Of a DNA stretch of 64,000 bases, positions 9,071 to 18,486 are shown one piece after another. The position numbers and the translations under genes are program-made. The DNA is from Longimicrobiales bacterium (GTDB lineage: Bacteria > Gemmatimonadota > Gemmatimonadetes > Longimicrobiales > RSA9), in NCBI GenBank assembly GCA_035764935.1, contig DASTYK010000106.1:1-64000 (forward strand), given 5' to 3'. The stretch's first letter is position 1. Every line of letters begins with the position of its first letter. Under the pieces are notes generated by a model. That model worked only from the letters and a program-made list of their open reading frames with translations, was not told where the DNA came from and searched no databases.

Positions 9071-9817
9071 CTATGTTCCTGTGAGTCGGCGCGCATCGAG
9101 GGCGCGCGCGAATGTGACGGCGGTGACACAGCGTGCGCCCGCCGCGATGAGCGTAACGGCACATTCGGCGATGGTTGCGCCGGTGGTGAGCACGTCGTCG
9201 ACGAGGATGACGTGCGCATCGTGCAGCAGCGCCCCGGCACCGGGCCGCACGCGAAACGCGCCGGCCACGTTAGCCGCGCGTGCAGCGGGCTGCAAGTGCG
9301 TCTGCGTGTCGATGGCGCGCCCTCGCTCGAGCAGCATTTCCGTTCTTCGCCCTGTCAGCCGTGCGTACGCTTCGGCGATGCAGGCGGCCTGGTTGTAGCC
9401 GCGTGTGCGCAGTCGCTCTGCCGTGGTCGGCACCGGGATGCAGACGCGGGCCTCCTCGTCGGCGTCGCGGGGCAGCACGATGGGTGCCATGCACTCACCC
9501 ATGGGCAGCGCGAGGGCGCGCCAGCCGCGGTACTTGAGCTGATGCACGATGGTGTCTGCGGGTGGCGCGAGCAGCACGGCGGAGCGCGCCGCGCGGATGG
9601 CGACGGGCCAGGCGACGCATTCCAGGCATTGCGAGGTTCCCTGTCGACCCGTTCGCAGCAGGGGCGCACCGCAGCGCTCACAGTGCGGCCAGGGCAGGCG
9701 GCGCAGCCGGCTGCGGCAGAGTCGGCAGACGAGGCGCGCATCGTCGCCGGCGCGGATCGGCTCGCTGCAGGCGAGGCAGGCGGGCGGGAGCAGTACATCG
9801 AGAAGCGCGCGCAGCAT
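9071..9817 (-). CDS. ComF family phosphoribosyltransferase-like protein
   Basis: The N terminus carries cysteine pairs of a double zinc ribbon (CLAC, CRLC, CERC, CLEC), followed by a type I phosphoribosyltransferase fold with the PRPP loop VILVDDVLTTGATI and the ComF-typical RTRGYNQA. ComF proteins support uptake of single-stranded DNA during transformation in competent bacteria and are found widely, often with other roles unknown. Length is 248 residues, usual for the family. No other competence genes are in the window. Confidence 0.88.
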   Translation of the reverse strand: MLRALLDVLLPPACLACSEPIRAGDDARLVCRLCRSRLRRLPWPHCERCGAPLLRTGRQGTSQCLECVAWPVAIRAARSAVLLAPPADTIVHQLKYRGWRALALPMGECMAPIVLPRDADEEARVCIPVPTTAERLRTRGYNQAACIAEAYARLTGRRTEMLLERGRAIDTQTHLQPAARAANVAGAFRVRPGAGALLHDAHVILVDDVLTTGATIAECAVTLIAAGARCVTAVTFARALDARRLTGT

Positions 9818-9943
9818 GCCGGCAGCCTGCTGCTGACCCCGGGGCGATGCGATAGCAGCTCGGGGCGCGACCGTCAGGCAGCGACCAGCACCGTTCGACC
9901 GCCCTGCCCCTGGTCCGGCCGCATGTTCGGCGCCCGGCTTGGT

Positions 9944-10804
9944 TCAGTCGTAGTCCGCGCCAGCTGCAGCACGTCCGACCGGATCCGCGCCACCCGCATC
10001 CAGCGCCGCGCGCATGACTTCGAGCGGCGCGTCGCGTCCCGTCCAGCAGCGGTATGCGGCGGCGCCCTGTGCCAGCAGCATGACCGTGCCATCCATGGCG
10101 GGGACACCGGCCTGTCGCGCAGCGCGGACGAGCGGCGTTTCGTCGGGCTGGTAGACCAGGTCGAGCACGGCCCCGAAATGGGGCAGCATGTTCTCGCGCA
10201 TGGGAAGCCGATCGTGGGGACGGAGGCCGAGCGTGGTCGCGTTGACCAGGAGGTCGGCGGAGCCGATCTGGTGTGCGACGCGCAGTCGGGCGGTGCCCAG
10301 GCCGTGAACGAGCTGGGCCGCTCGATGAGGTGTCCGGTTCAGCACGTCGACACGCGCGGCGCCCGCCTCGATGAGTGCCCAGGCCGCTGCGCGCGCGGCG
10401 CCGCCGGCGCCCAGCAGCAGGACGCGAATCCCTGCAGCACTTCCGATCAGCGCGGACGTTGCGACGTGAACGCCCTCGACGTCCGTGTTGTCCCCGTAAA
10501 CGAGGCCATCACGCGCCCAGAAGGTGTTGCACGCGCCAGTGCGCACCACCGCCTCGCTGGGCCGGTCGATGGCGGTACGGGCACGCGCCTTGTGAGGCAC
10601 GGTGATGTTGCCGCCCCCTCCTGTATGCGCAATCGTACGGACCAGCGTCGGAACGTCGGCTTCCGTGCAGCGGAGTGCGACATACACGGCGTCGATCCCC
10701 TGCTCCGCAAACGCGGCGTTCACCATGTCCGGGGAGCGCGAATGCGAGACGGGATCTCCGAGCAGCGCGTAGACGCGCGTCGCCGCGCCAATTGTGCGGT
10801 TCAT
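9944..10804 (-). CDS. aroE: Shikimate dehydrogenase
   Basis: NADP-dependent reduction of 3-dehydroshikimate, step four of the shikimate pathway. Substrate-site residues are in GDPVSHSRSP, the catalytic Lys in NITVPHK and the catalytic Asp in YGDNTDVEG; the NADP loop is LLLGAGGAARA followed by NRTPHRA. Length is 286 residues. Its ATG overlaps the stop of the phosphatase gene by 4 bp. It is separate from the aroF-tyrA operon 27 kb away. Confidence 0.96.
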   Translation of the reverse strand: MNRTIGAATRVYALLGDPVSHSRSPDMVNAAFAEQGIDAVYVALRCTEADVPTLVRTIAHTGGGGNITVPHKARARTAIDRPSEAVVRTGACNTFWARDGLVYGDNTDVEGVHVATSALIGSAAGIRVLLLGAGGAARAAAWALIEAGAARVDVLNRTPHRAAQLVHGLGTARLRVAHQIGSADLLVNATTLGLRPHDRLPMRENMLPHFGAVLDLVYQPDETPLVRAARQAGVPAMDGTVMLLAQGAAAYRCWTGRDAPLEVMRAALDAGGADPVGRAAAGADYD

Positions 10805-11295
10805 GGCGCGAGGATCAGCTCGAGTCGCTCCAGTGCGCGGCCGACGAGGCGCTCGATCTGTGCGAAGGTGCGGCGGTAGGGCTCGATCGTGCCGCCGAAC
10901 GGGTCTTCGATCGCGCCGGGATCGCCGCCGGCGAACTCGGTGAGCAGCGTCGTCCGGTTCTCGGCATCCGGGTCCAGCTCACGCACCGCGTCCAGGTGCG
11001 ACGAGCTCATCACCAGGATGAGATCCGCCCAGCGGATCAGCTCCGCGGTAAGCGGCTGCGAGCGGTGTCCTTCGAGATCGATGCCGTGCTCCGCACACAC
11101 GGCGATTGCATGCTCGGACGCCGGAGCATCCCATCCGGCGGCAACTCCCGCTGAATCGACACGCACGTGCGTCCAGCCGCGCTTCGCGAGGGCCGCGCGC
11201 GCGATCGCTTCCGCCATCGGCGACCGACAGGTGTTGCCGGTGCAGACAAAAAGCAGGTTGTACGTGGTGCCCGTGCTCGGTTCCTCAGCCCTCAT
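10801..11295 (-). CDS. Low-molecular-weight phosphatase, probable protein-arginine phosphatase
   Basis: Cysteine phosphatase with the P-loop CTGNTCRS (Cys nucleophile, Arg six residues on) and the general acid in DPFGG. The Thr after CTGN, where tyrosine phosphatases usually have Ile, is the residue that gives B. subtilis YwlE its arginine-phosphate specificity, so arginine phosphatase is the preferred reading. It overlaps tsaC by 11 bp, as ywlE lies near ywlC in Bacillus. A matching McsB-type arginine kinase is not in the window. Confidence 0.85.
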   Translation of the reverse strand: MRAEEPSTGTTYNLLFVCTGNTCRSPMAEAIARAALAKRGWTHVRVDSAGVAAGWDAPASEHAIAVCAEHGIDLEGHRSQPLTAELIRWADLILVMSSSHLDAVRELDPDAENRTTLLTEFAGGDPGAIEDPFGGTIEPYRRTFAQIERLVGRALERLELILAP

Positions 11296-11932
11296 CGACC
11301 TCTCCGATCGCAGTGCGCAGCGCAGTCACCGACACTGCGCCCTCGCGTACCACCCGCGGCGGCACGCGTGACACATCGACTACTGTGGAAGACGGCGTGG
11401 GCGGCAGCGCGCCGCCGTCCAGGATCAGGACGTCCGTGCCATCGAGGCGTTCGACTGCACGCACCGCGCCCCCGGCGTCGAGGGCGGCCTCCTGACCCGG
11501 CGCATTCGCCGAGGTGGAGGTGATCGGCTCGCGGAACGCCTGCAGCACGCGCCGGATACCCGGGTGTGACGTCGCACGGATCGCAACGGTGCCGTCAACG
11601 CTGCGGACCTCCGGCGGAAACGCACCGGCCTCGGTCCGGAGAGCGAGTGTGAGCGGACCCGGCCAGAATGCTTCGGCGAGGCGCAGCGCCGCGGGTGTCC
11701 AGGCGAGGCCCGGTGCGTCTTCCGGCCGCGCGACGAGCAGCAAAAACGGCTTTGCCTCGTCCCGTCGTTTGAGTGCCCGCAGTTGTGCCAGCGCCTCCGG
11801 CCGAAGCGCGCATCCGAAGCCGTACACTGTCTCCGTCGGATAGGCCACTACCCCGCCCGCGCGCAAATGGTCGAGCACACGGGGGAGTGCTCGCTCCACG
11901 TCCTCCTCGCTGCGAAATGGAAGGGTGTCCAT
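11285..11932 (-). CDS. tsaC: L-threonylcarbamoyladenylate synthase (YrdC domain)
   Basis: Makes threonylcarbamoyl-AMP from Thr, bicarbonate and ATP for the t6A37 modification of ANN-decoding tRNAs. The YrdC domain is complete: GGVVAYPTETVYGFGC, the K-R-D nucleotide site LKRRDEAKPF, and STSANAPGQEA. The 215-residue product has only the YrdC domain and no Sua5 C-terminal extension. The ATG at 11932 fits the family start; the open frame further upstream is a shadow of ispD. Confidence 0.93.
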   Translation of the reverse strand: MDTLPFRSEEDVERALPRVLDHLRAGGVVAYPTETVYGFGCALRPEALAQLRALKRRDEAKPFLLLVARPEDAPGLAWTPAALRLAEAFWPGPLTLALRTEAGAFPPEVRSVDGTVAIRATSHPGIRRVLQAFREPITSTSANAPGQEAALDAGGAVRAVERLDGTDVLILDGGALPPTPSSTVVDVSRVPPRVVREGAVSVTALRTAIGEVDEG

Positions 11933-11961
11933 GCGACGGGCGGGCTGCAAGGGGCCGGCCC

Positions 11962-12642
11962 TCACGCTCGCCGTGCGAGCAGGACTTCGGCCAGCACGAG
12001 ATCGGTCGGCGTCGTGACCTTCAGGTTCTCGACGTCCCCCTCGATCACCTCGACGCGCACACCGCAGCGAGCGACGAGCGCCGCATCGTCGGTAGCGGCC
12101 ACGCCCTCGGCGGCCGCGCGCGCGTATGCTTCCACGAGCACCGCACGCGGAAAGGCCTGCGGCGTCTGGGCCGCGCGCAGCGTGTCCCGCTCCGGTGTCG
12201 CGACAATGGCGCCCGTGGAATCCACCTGCTGAATGGTGTCCGCTGGCCGTACGGCGGCGATGACGCTGCGACCCGCCGCGGCCGCCAGGATCGCCCGCTC
12301 GATGACCGCCCCACGCACCAGCGGACGCGCCGCGTCGTGCACGAGTACGACGTCGATCGACGCATCCGTGGCGGCCAGCGCGTTGCGCACGGAATCGCCG
12401 CGCTCGGCACCGCCCGCGACCACCCGGATGCGCGGGTCGAGCTCCGTCAGCCACAGGGGCGGACTGGCCGCGGTTTCCGACGGCAGAGCGACGATCACCT
12501 GGACGATCTCGGGGAACGGGAGAAACGGGCGCAGCGTGTGGCGGAGCAACGGCTCACCGGCAAGCTCCAGCATCGGCTTGCGTGCCCCGCCCATGCGGCG
12601 GCCCGCGCCGGCAGCGGGTACCAGGACGGCGGCCCGGGTCAC
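11962..12642 (-). CDS. ispD: 2-C-methyl-D-erythritol 4-phosphate cytidylyltransferase
   Basis: Third enzyme of the MEP isoprenoid pathway. The nucleotidyltransferase loop LVPAAGAGRRMGGARKPML opens the protein, followed by VLVHDAARPLV and the substrate loop TPQAF. Length is 226 residues. No ATG fits; the start is a GTG at 12642 whose last bases overlap the radA stop (GTGA), so translation is coupled to radA. Confidence 0.94.
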   Translation of the reverse strand: MTRAAVLVPAAGAGRRMGGARKPMLELAGEPLLRHTLRPFLPFPEIVQVIVALPSETAASPPLWLTELDPRIRVVAGGAERGDSVRNALAATDASIDVVLVHDAARPLVRGAVIERAILAAAAGRSVIAAVRPADTIQQVDSTGAIVATPERDTLRAAQTPQAFPRAVLVEAYARAAAEGVAATDDAALVARCGVRVEVIEGDVENLKVTTPTDLVLAEVLLARRA

Positions 12643-14009
12643 GACAGAACACGGTCGAGCACCGCCGCGACGTCGCGCACACCGACCGCCTCGATGCCGT
12701 TCGCGCGCGCCCTGGCCGCTCGCTCCGGCAGGAACGCGCGCCTGAAGCCCATGCGCGCCGCCTCCGCGAGCCGCCGCTCCAGCTGACTCACCGCGCGCAG
12801 CTCCCCTGACAGTCCGACCTCGCCGATGAACACGGCATCGTCCGGCAGTGCGCGGTCCGCAACACTCGACGCGAGCGCGGCGATCACCGCCAGGTCCGAC
12901 GCCGTCTCCGCGATGCGCACACCGCCTACGACGTTCACGAAAACGTCGAGCTGACCGAAGGGCAGGCCCGCGCGCTTCTCGAGCACGGCGAGGAGGAGCG
13001 CGAGACGCTGACGATCCACGCCCGTCGACACGCGTTGCGGCGCGCCGTAGCTCGCTCTGGTGCACAGCCCCTGGATCTCTACGAGCAGCGGCCGCGTACC
13101 CTCCAGCGTAGCCGCGACCGCGGTGCCACTCGCGTGCTGCGAGCGCTCCCCCAGGAACAGGGCGGACGGGTTCTCGACCGGCAGGAGCCCCTGCGCGCCC
13201 ATGCGGAACACACCGATCTCGTCGACACTGCCGAAGCGGTTCTTGGTCGCGCGCAACACGCGATGATCGAGGCTGCCCGTCCCCTCGAAGTACAGCACCG
13301 TGTCGACGATGTGCTCGAGCGTCTTCGGGCCCGCCACGGTGCCGCCCTTGGTGACGTGCCCCACGAGGAACACCGCGGCGCCGCTCTCCTTTGCAAACCG
13401 CTGCAGCCGCGCGGCGCACTCGCGGACCTGGCCCACGTTGCCGGGAGTGCCCTCGATGTCCTCGGTGTAGACCGTCTGGATCGAGTCGATGAAGAGAACC
13501 GCGGGCGCGTGCTCCGCAGCACGCTCGAGGATGGATTCGAGGCGAGTCTCCGCGAGGAACAGGACGTCGCCTGCGTTCTCGCTCAGACGCTCGGAGCGCA
13601 GGCGTGTCTGCGCCGCGGACTCCTCGCCCGAAACATAGAGCGCGGAGTGACCCGCTCCCTGCAGGCGCGCGGCGACCTGCAGCAGCAGCGTGCTCTTGCC
13701 GATGCCCGGCTCACCACCGACGAGCACGAGAGAGCCTGGAACCGTACCGCCGCCCAGCACGAAATCGAACTCGGCAATCCCGGACGGCCAGCGCGCAGCA
13801 TCCGAGGTCTCGACGTCGGCCAGGCGAACCGCGCTCGCATTGCGGATGGCCTGCAGCGGTGTCGCGCCCGCACGCGCGCTGCGCCGCTTCTCCGGAGCAG
13901 GCTCCTCGGCCAGCGTGTTCCACGCGTTGCACGCGGGACACTGCCCCTGCCAGCGCGGCGTCTCGTTGCCGCACTCGGTGCAGAAGAAGAGCGTGCGCAG
14001 CTTCGCCAT
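12639..14009 (-). CDS. radA: DNA repair protein RadA
   Basis: RecA-like branch-migration ATPase acting in recombination and fork repair. It has an N-terminal C4 zinc finger (CTECGNETPRWQGQCPAC), a Walker A GEPGIGKSTLL, the RadA-specific KNRFG motif and a Lon-like C-terminal domain (VFIGEVGLSGELRAVSQ). Length is 456 residues, standard. It sits 6 bp after dnaB. Confidence 0.96.
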   Translation of the reverse strand: MAKLRTLFFCTECGNETPRWQGQCPACNAWNTLAEEPAPEKRRSARAGATPLQAIRNASAVRLADVETSDAARWPSGIAEFDFVLGGGTVPGSLVLVGGEPGIGKSTLLLQVAARLQGAGHSALYVSGEESAAQTRLRSERLSENAGDVLFLAETRLESILERAAEHAPAVLFIDSIQTVYTEDIEGTPGNVGQVRECAARLQRFAKESGAAVFLVGHVTKGGTVAGPKTLEHIVDTVLYFEGTGSLDHRVLRATKNRFGSVDEIGVFRMGAQGLLPVENPSALFLGERSQHASGTAVAATLEGTRPLLVEIQGLCTRASYGAPQRVSTGVDRQRLALLLAVLEKRAGLPFGQLDVFVNVVGGVRIAETASDLAVIAALASSVADRALPDDAVFIGEVGLSGELRAVSQLERRLAEAARMGFRRAFLPERAARARANGIEAVGVRDVAAVLDRVLS

Positions 14010-14015
14010 GGGCGG

Positions 14016-15440
14016 CTACGCAGCCTCGGGCCGCTCGGTGAACGACTCGAAGCGCGTGCACTCCTTGCGGAAGAACAGGTCGACGGTGCCGGTCGGCCCG
14101 TTTCGCTGCTTGGAGATGATCAGCTCCGCCTTGCCGACCACGCCTTTCTCCTGCGCCTCGAGCTGCGCCAGGTAGTACTCGGGACGGTACAGGAACATCA
14201 CCAGGTCCGCGTCCTGCTCGATCGATCCCGACTCGCGCAGGTCGGAGAGCTGCGGCCGGTGGTCGGAGCGCTGCTCGGGCGCACGTGAGAGCTGCGACAG
14301 CGCGATGATGGGAACGTGCAGCTCCTTGGCGAGCGCCTTGAGACCACGGCTGATCGCGCTGACTTCCTGCTGGCGGTTCTCCTGCTGCTGGCCGCCCGCC
14401 TGCATCAGCTGGATGTAGTCGATGATGATCAGGCCGAGCTCCGGCTGATCGGCCTTGAGGCGACGCGCCTTGGCCCGCATCTCCAGCACGCTGATGCCGC
14501 CGGAGTCGTCGATCCAGATCGGCGCGGTGTTCAGGTGGCCGGCAGCCTGGGCAAGGCGCACATAGTCGTCGTCGGAAAGGCGGCCGCGCAGCAGGCGACC
14601 GAGGTCGACGAGCGCTTCACTGCACAGCATGCGCTGCACCAGCTGCTCCTTCGACATCTCCAGCGAGAAGACGGCGACCGGCTTCTGCTGCGTGATCGCG
14701 GCGTGCAGCCCCACGTTCATGCAGAACGCGGTCTTGCCCATGGAGGGTCGTGCGGCGACGATGACCAGGTCGCCGTTCTGGAGACCGCCGGTCATGGAGT
14801 CGAGATCCGTGAACCCGGTGCCGACACCGGTGATGCCGCCCTTGGCCGCCTGGAGCTGCTCGATCTTCTCGAACGTCGGATAGAGGATCTTCTTGATCCA
14901 GACGAAGCCCTCGCGCTCATGCGACTGCGCGACCTGGAAGATGCGCTGCTCGGCGACATCGAGCACTTCCTCCACACTGCGCTCGCCCGGCTCGTAGGAG
15001 TCGCGGATGATCGTGCTGCTCGCCTCGATCAGACGGCGCAGCAGTGCACGCTCCCGGACGATCTTCGCGTGATACTCGATGTTCGCGGCCGTCGGCACCG
15101 CGTCCATCAGCTCCGCGATGTACTCGAGCCCGCCGATCGACTCCAGCTCCTCGGTCTTCTGCAGCTCCTCGCGCAGCGTCACCGGATCGACGACACCGCC
15201 CTTCTGGAACAGGCGGGCCATCGCGCGGAAGATGCGACGGTTCGCCTCGCGGTAGAACATGGTGTCGTCGACGAACTCGATCGCCTTCGCCACCGCATTC
15301 GCGTCGATCAGCATGCCGCCCAGCACCGAGATCTCCGCCTCGGGCGCATAGGGCGCCTGCCTGTCCGGCGGGATCAGCGACACGACGTCGCGCTCGCGAT
15401 CCCTCTTGTACGTCGCCGTACCGAACTCAGGCCTGCTCAT
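14016..15440 (-). CDS. dnaB: Replicative DNA helicase
   Basis: Hexameric 5'-3' helicase of the replication fork. The N-terminal helical domain (APYAPEAEISVLGGML) is followed by the RecA-like motor with Walker A AARPSMGKTAF, Walker B LIIIDYIQLM and the arginine-finger region near the C terminus. Length is 474 residues; no intein is present. Its start overlaps the uracil-DNA glycosylase gene by 14 bp. Confidence 0.97.
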   Translation of the reverse strand: MSRPEFGTATYKRDRERDVVSLIPPDRQAPYAPEAEISVLGGMLIDANAVAKAIEFVDDTMFYREANRRIFRAMARLFQKGGVVDPVTLREELQKTEELESIGGLEYIAELMDAVPTAANIEYHAKIVRERALLRRLIEASSTIIRDSYEPGERSVEEVLDVAEQRIFQVAQSHEREGFVWIKKILYPTFEKIEQLQAAKGGITGVGTGFTDLDSMTGGLQNGDLVIVAARPSMGKTAFCMNVGLHAAITQQKPVAVFSLEMSKEQLVQRMLCSEALVDLGRLLRGRLSDDDYVRLAQAAGHLNTAPIWIDDSGGISVLEMRAKARRLKADQPELGLIIIDYIQLMQAGGQQQENRQQEVSAISRGLKALAKELHVPIIALSQLSRAPEQRSDHRPQLSDLRESGSIEQDADLVMFLYRPEYYLAQLEAQEKGVVGKAELIISKQRNGPTGTVDLFFRKECTRFESFTERPEAA

Positions 15441-16341
15441 CGTGAACCTTCCGCAGCAACTGGAAGTCCTGCCACGCGGTGCGCATCATCTCCGGGCTGC
15501 GCAGCAGGTACGCCGGATGATACGTCGCGATCAGGGGCGTGCCATTGAAATCGTGAATTCGACCTCGCAGGCGCCCCACACTCTCCTCGCTCGCGCACAA
15601 CGTCTGCGCCGCAAACTTGCCGACCGCGATCAGCACCCTGGGCCCGATCGCTTCGATCTGTGCCCGCAGCCACGCGGACGTGCACGCATCGACTTCGTCC
15701 GGCAGCGGATTGCGATTGTTCGGCGGCCGGCACTTCAGCACGTTGCAGATGTAGACCCGCTCACGCGGGTAGCCCGCGCTCAGCAGCAGCAGGTCGAGCA
15801 GCTTCCCCGCCCTGCCGACGAACGGCAGTCCGCGCAGGTCCTCCTCCTGCCCCGGCGCTTCGCCGACCACCACCACTTCCGCGTCCGCCGCGCCATCACC
15901 GAACACAACGTTGGTACGACCCTCCGACAGCCGGCAGCGCGTGCACTGCTGCGCACTCGTCTCGAGCACCCGCAGCGCACTGCCCACCCCCGGCGCCGAT
16001 GGCACGTCGACTGCCTCCGGCGCGCGCGCCGCGGGCCGTGCTGCGGGCGCTGCCGTGTCCGCGAACATCGCCGTCAGTGCCGCGCGTGCCTGCTCCCTCG
16101 TCGTGAGCCCCGCCTGCGTCTGCGCGTGCGCTTCGACCGCCGTCTCGCGCGCAACGGCGCCGGTGCGCACGGACGGACCATACGTCACCGGTTCGGGAGA
16201 CGCGCTCGCACCGCCCTGCGCAGCAGCCACCACCAGTCGCCGCGCCTCACGTGCTGTCAGTGAATCGAGGAACAGGTCGGCGCCACCCAGCTCACCGACC
16301 TGTGCAAGGTAACGCGCAAGCAGCGCCGGATCGATGCTCAT
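15427..16341 (-). CDS. Family 4 uracil-DNA glycosylase ([4Fe-4S])
   Basis: Removes uracil from DNA. The catalytic domain (about residues 110-300) has the cluster Cys residues in CTRC and in CNVLKC, motif GEAPGQEED, and the C-terminal HPAYLLR. The first 100 residues are an Ala-rich extension without recognised fold. Family 4 enzymes are common in thermophiles and many aerobic bacteria. It overlaps dnaB by 14 bp and coaBC by 4 bp. Confidence 0.9.
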   Translation of the reverse strand: MSIDPALLARYLAQVGELGGADLFLDSLTAREARRLVVAAAQGGASASPEPVTYGPSVRTGAVARETAVEAHAQTQAGLTTREQARAALTAMFADTAAPAARPAARAPEAVDVPSAPGVGSALRVLETSAQQCTRCRLSEGRTNVVFGDGAADAEVVVVGEAPGQEEDLRGLPFVGRAGKLLDLLLLSAGYPRERVYICNVLKCRPPNNRNPLPDEVDACTSAWLRAQIEAIGPRVLIAVGKFAAQTLCASEESVGRLRGRIHDFNGTPLIATYHPAYLLRSPEMMRTAWQDFQLLRKVHDEQA

Positions 16342-17600
16342 CTGCCGCGCCCCATGAGCTCCGCGACGCGATCCAGGATCGTTTCCGCCACTTCCGCCTT
16401 GGACTGCAGCGGCAGCGCCTCCTCGCGCTCGCTGGTGATCAGCGTGACACGGTTCGTTTCGGTCTCGAACCCCGCCCCCTCCTCGCCGGCCGGGTTCAGC
16501 ACGATCAGGTCCAGTCCCTTGCGCTCGAGCTTGCCGCGCGCGTTCGCCACGCCGTCGCTGCTCTCCAGCGCAAAGCCCACAGCGACAAGGTGCGACGGCC
16601 GCGCATCGCGCGTCGACCGCAGCACGTCCGGCGCACCCTCCAGGGCGATGGCGTCGGGCGCCTGCTCCTTCTTGAGCTTGCCCGCGTGCGGCGCCGCCGG
16701 CCGGAAGTCCGCGATCGCAGCCGCCATCACGAGCGCATCCGCGTCAGGAAGCGCCGCGCGTACCGCCTGCTCCATCTCGGCGGCAGTCTCGGCGCGAACG
16801 ACCTTCGCGCCCACGGGCGGATCAAGCTCGGTCGGGCCGGTGATCAGCGTCACCCGTGCACCGCGCCGCCAGGCGGCGGCCGCGATCGCGTACCCCATGC
16901 GTCCGGAGGAACGGTTCGTCAGCACGCGAACCGCGTCGACAGGCTCGCGCGTGGGGCCCGCGCTGACCACGATGTGCTTCCCGTGGAGCGGGCCGGCCGG
17001 CGAGAGCGCCCGGCCGACGTGCTCGAGGATCACGGCCGGCTCGACCATCCGGCCGGGGCCACTCCCCTCGTCCCAGGCCAGTGGGCCGACCGCCGGACCG
17101 ACCAGCGTGTAGCCGAGCTCCTCCAGATGCGCCGCGTTCGCCTGCGTCTGCGGGTGCGCCCACATGCGATCGTTCATTGCGGGGCACACCAGCACGGGCG
17201 CGCGCGTCGCGAGCAGCACCGCCGTGATGAGGTCATCGGCGCGGCCGTGCGCGGCCCGTGCGATGAAGTCCGCGGTTGCGGGCGCAATGCAGACCACGTC
17301 CGCAGCGCGCGCGAGGCGGATGTGGTCGAGCGCGTGTCCCTCGGCAACGAGGCTGGAGAGGACGGGCCGGCCGGTCAGCCCCTCGAAGGAGAGCGGTCCG
17401 ACAAAGGCCTTTGCGGAGTGCGTCAGAACGACATCGACCTCGGCGCCCAGCTGCGCCAGGTCACGCGCGAGCTGGATGGACTTGTAGGCCGCGATGCCGC
17501 CGGTGACGCCGAGGAGGACGCGGCGACCGGACCACGGTCGCCGCGGTGCCAGGGACGCGCCGGGGCGCGCGGACCGAGCCGGCGCACCCGAGCCGTCCAT
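16338..17600 (-). CDS. coaBC: Bifunctional phosphopantothenoylcysteine decarboxylase/synthetase CoaBC
   Basis: Two coenzyme A steps in one protein: CTP-dependent ligation of cysteine to phosphopantothenate (CoaB) and decarboxylation to phosphopantetheine (CoaC). The flavoprotein CoaC half has LLGVTGGIAAYKS and the PAMNDRMW substrate clamp; the CoaB half has SAGPTREPVDAVRVLTNRSSGRMG. About 30 N-terminal residues before GRRVLLGV are not conserved, so the true start could be later. It follows rpoZ by 2 bp. Confidence 0.95.
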   Translation of the reverse strand: MDGSGAPARSARPGASLAPRRPWSGRRVLLGVTGGIAAYKSIQLARDLAQLGAEVDVVLTHSAKAFVGPLSFEGLTGRPVLSSLVAEGHALDHIRLARAADVVCIAPATADFIARAAHGRADDLITAVLLATRAPVLVCPAMNDRMWAHPQTQANAAHLEELGYTLVGPAVGPLAWDEGSGPGRMVEPAVILEHVGRALSPAGPLHGKHIVVSAGPTREPVDAVRVLTNRSSGRMGYAIAAAAWRRGARVTLITGPTELDPPVGAKVVRAETAAEMEQAVRAALPDADALVMAAAIADFRPAAPHAGKLKKEQAPDAIALEGAPDVLRSTRDARPSHLVAVGFALESSDGVANARGKLERKGLDLIVLNPAGEEGAGFETETNRVTLITSEREEALPLQSKAEVAETILDRVAELMGRGR

Positions 17601-17602
17601 GA

Positions 17603-17833
17603 TCAGGCGCTCTTCCGACGGCGCTTGACCAGGGTGAACTCGACGTTGCCCGAAACGAAGGCCTCGAGTGCCTGCGTCGTGAGCTTCTTCTGCGGGCGAT
17701 CGCCGGGCACGGCTTCCTTGGGCAGGGCGTTGAGCTCGCGTCCGTAGCGGGCGGCGACCAGCACGCCGAGGTACTTGCTGGCGCGCTCTTCACCGGCCTT
17801 GATGGCGAGCTCGTCGGGTGTGAAAACTCTCAT
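17603..17833 (-). CDS. rpoZ: RNA polymerase omega subunit
   Basis: Small assembly subunit of RNA polymerase. The 76-residue product keeps the core pattern (KYLGVLVAARYGRELN...KKLTTQALEAFVSGNVEF). It is placed between gmk and coaBC, the usual gmk-rpoZ-coaBC order, and overlaps gmk by 4 bp. It would escape length-only annotation, but the context and motif are clear. Confidence 0.9.
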   Translation of the reverse strand: MRVFTPDELAIKAGEERASKYLGVLVAARYGRELNALPKEAVPGDRPQKKLTTQALEAFVSGNVEFTLVKRRRKSA

Positions 17834-18486
17834 GATCCCCCTCGTGCAATGAATGCGCTGACCTCGTCAGCGAGGCGCGCCATTTCTTCCCGCACCTTGT
17901 CGCGCGAACCGTTCGCGCGGTGTCGTTCGGCCGTGAGGATTGCCTCGAGCACGCCCAGCGTGTCCTCGAAGCGATCGTTCACGACAACGTAATCGAACTC
18001 CTCCGCCGACTGCAGCTCGCCGAGTGCGGTGCGCAGTCGTGCGGCGCGTTCGTCGTCGGACTCGCTCGCGCGTCCGGTGAGCCGCCGGAGCAGCTCGGTG
18101 CCGGAGGGCGGCAGAATGAAGACGAGCACGGCACCCGGCACCTTGTCACGCACCTGCCGTGCGCCCTGCACGTCGATGTCGAGCATCACGGTGCGCCCCT
18201 GCGCCAGCGCGTCGCGGACGCTGCTGACGGGGGTGCCGTACCGTCTGCCGTGGACCCAGGCCCACTCGAGCAGCTCCCCGCGCTGCTCCATCGCCTCGAA
18301 CTCGGCGTCGTCGACGAAATGATAATCGACGCCGTCGCGCTCGTACTCGCGCGGAGGTCGCGTCGTGGCGGACACGGAAAAGACGATTTCCTCGTGGCGT
18401 TCCACGAGCGCGCGCGCCAGCGACGTCTTCCCCGCGCCACTCGGAGCGGCGAGCACGAACGGGAGAGCGTGCGTCCAGCCCTTCAC
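17830..18486 (-). CDS. gmk: Guanylate kinase
   Basis: Phosphorylates GMP to GDP. The P-loop APSGAGKTSL is at the N terminus, the GMP-binding site at SVSATTRPPREYERDGVDYHFV, and the lid follows LDIDVQGARQVR. Length is 218 residues. The ATG overlaps the yicC stop by 4 bp. Confidence 0.96.
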   Translation of the reverse strand: MKGWTHALPFVLAAPSGAGKTSLARALVERHEEIVFSVSATTRPPREYERDGVDYHFVDDAEFEAMEQRGELLEWAWVHGRRYGTPVSSVRDALAQGRTVMLDIDVQGARQVRDKVPGAVLVFILPPSGTELLRRLTGRASESDDERAARLRTALGELQSAEEFDYVVVNDRFEDTLGVLEAILTAERHRANGSRDKVREEMARLADEVSAFIARGGS

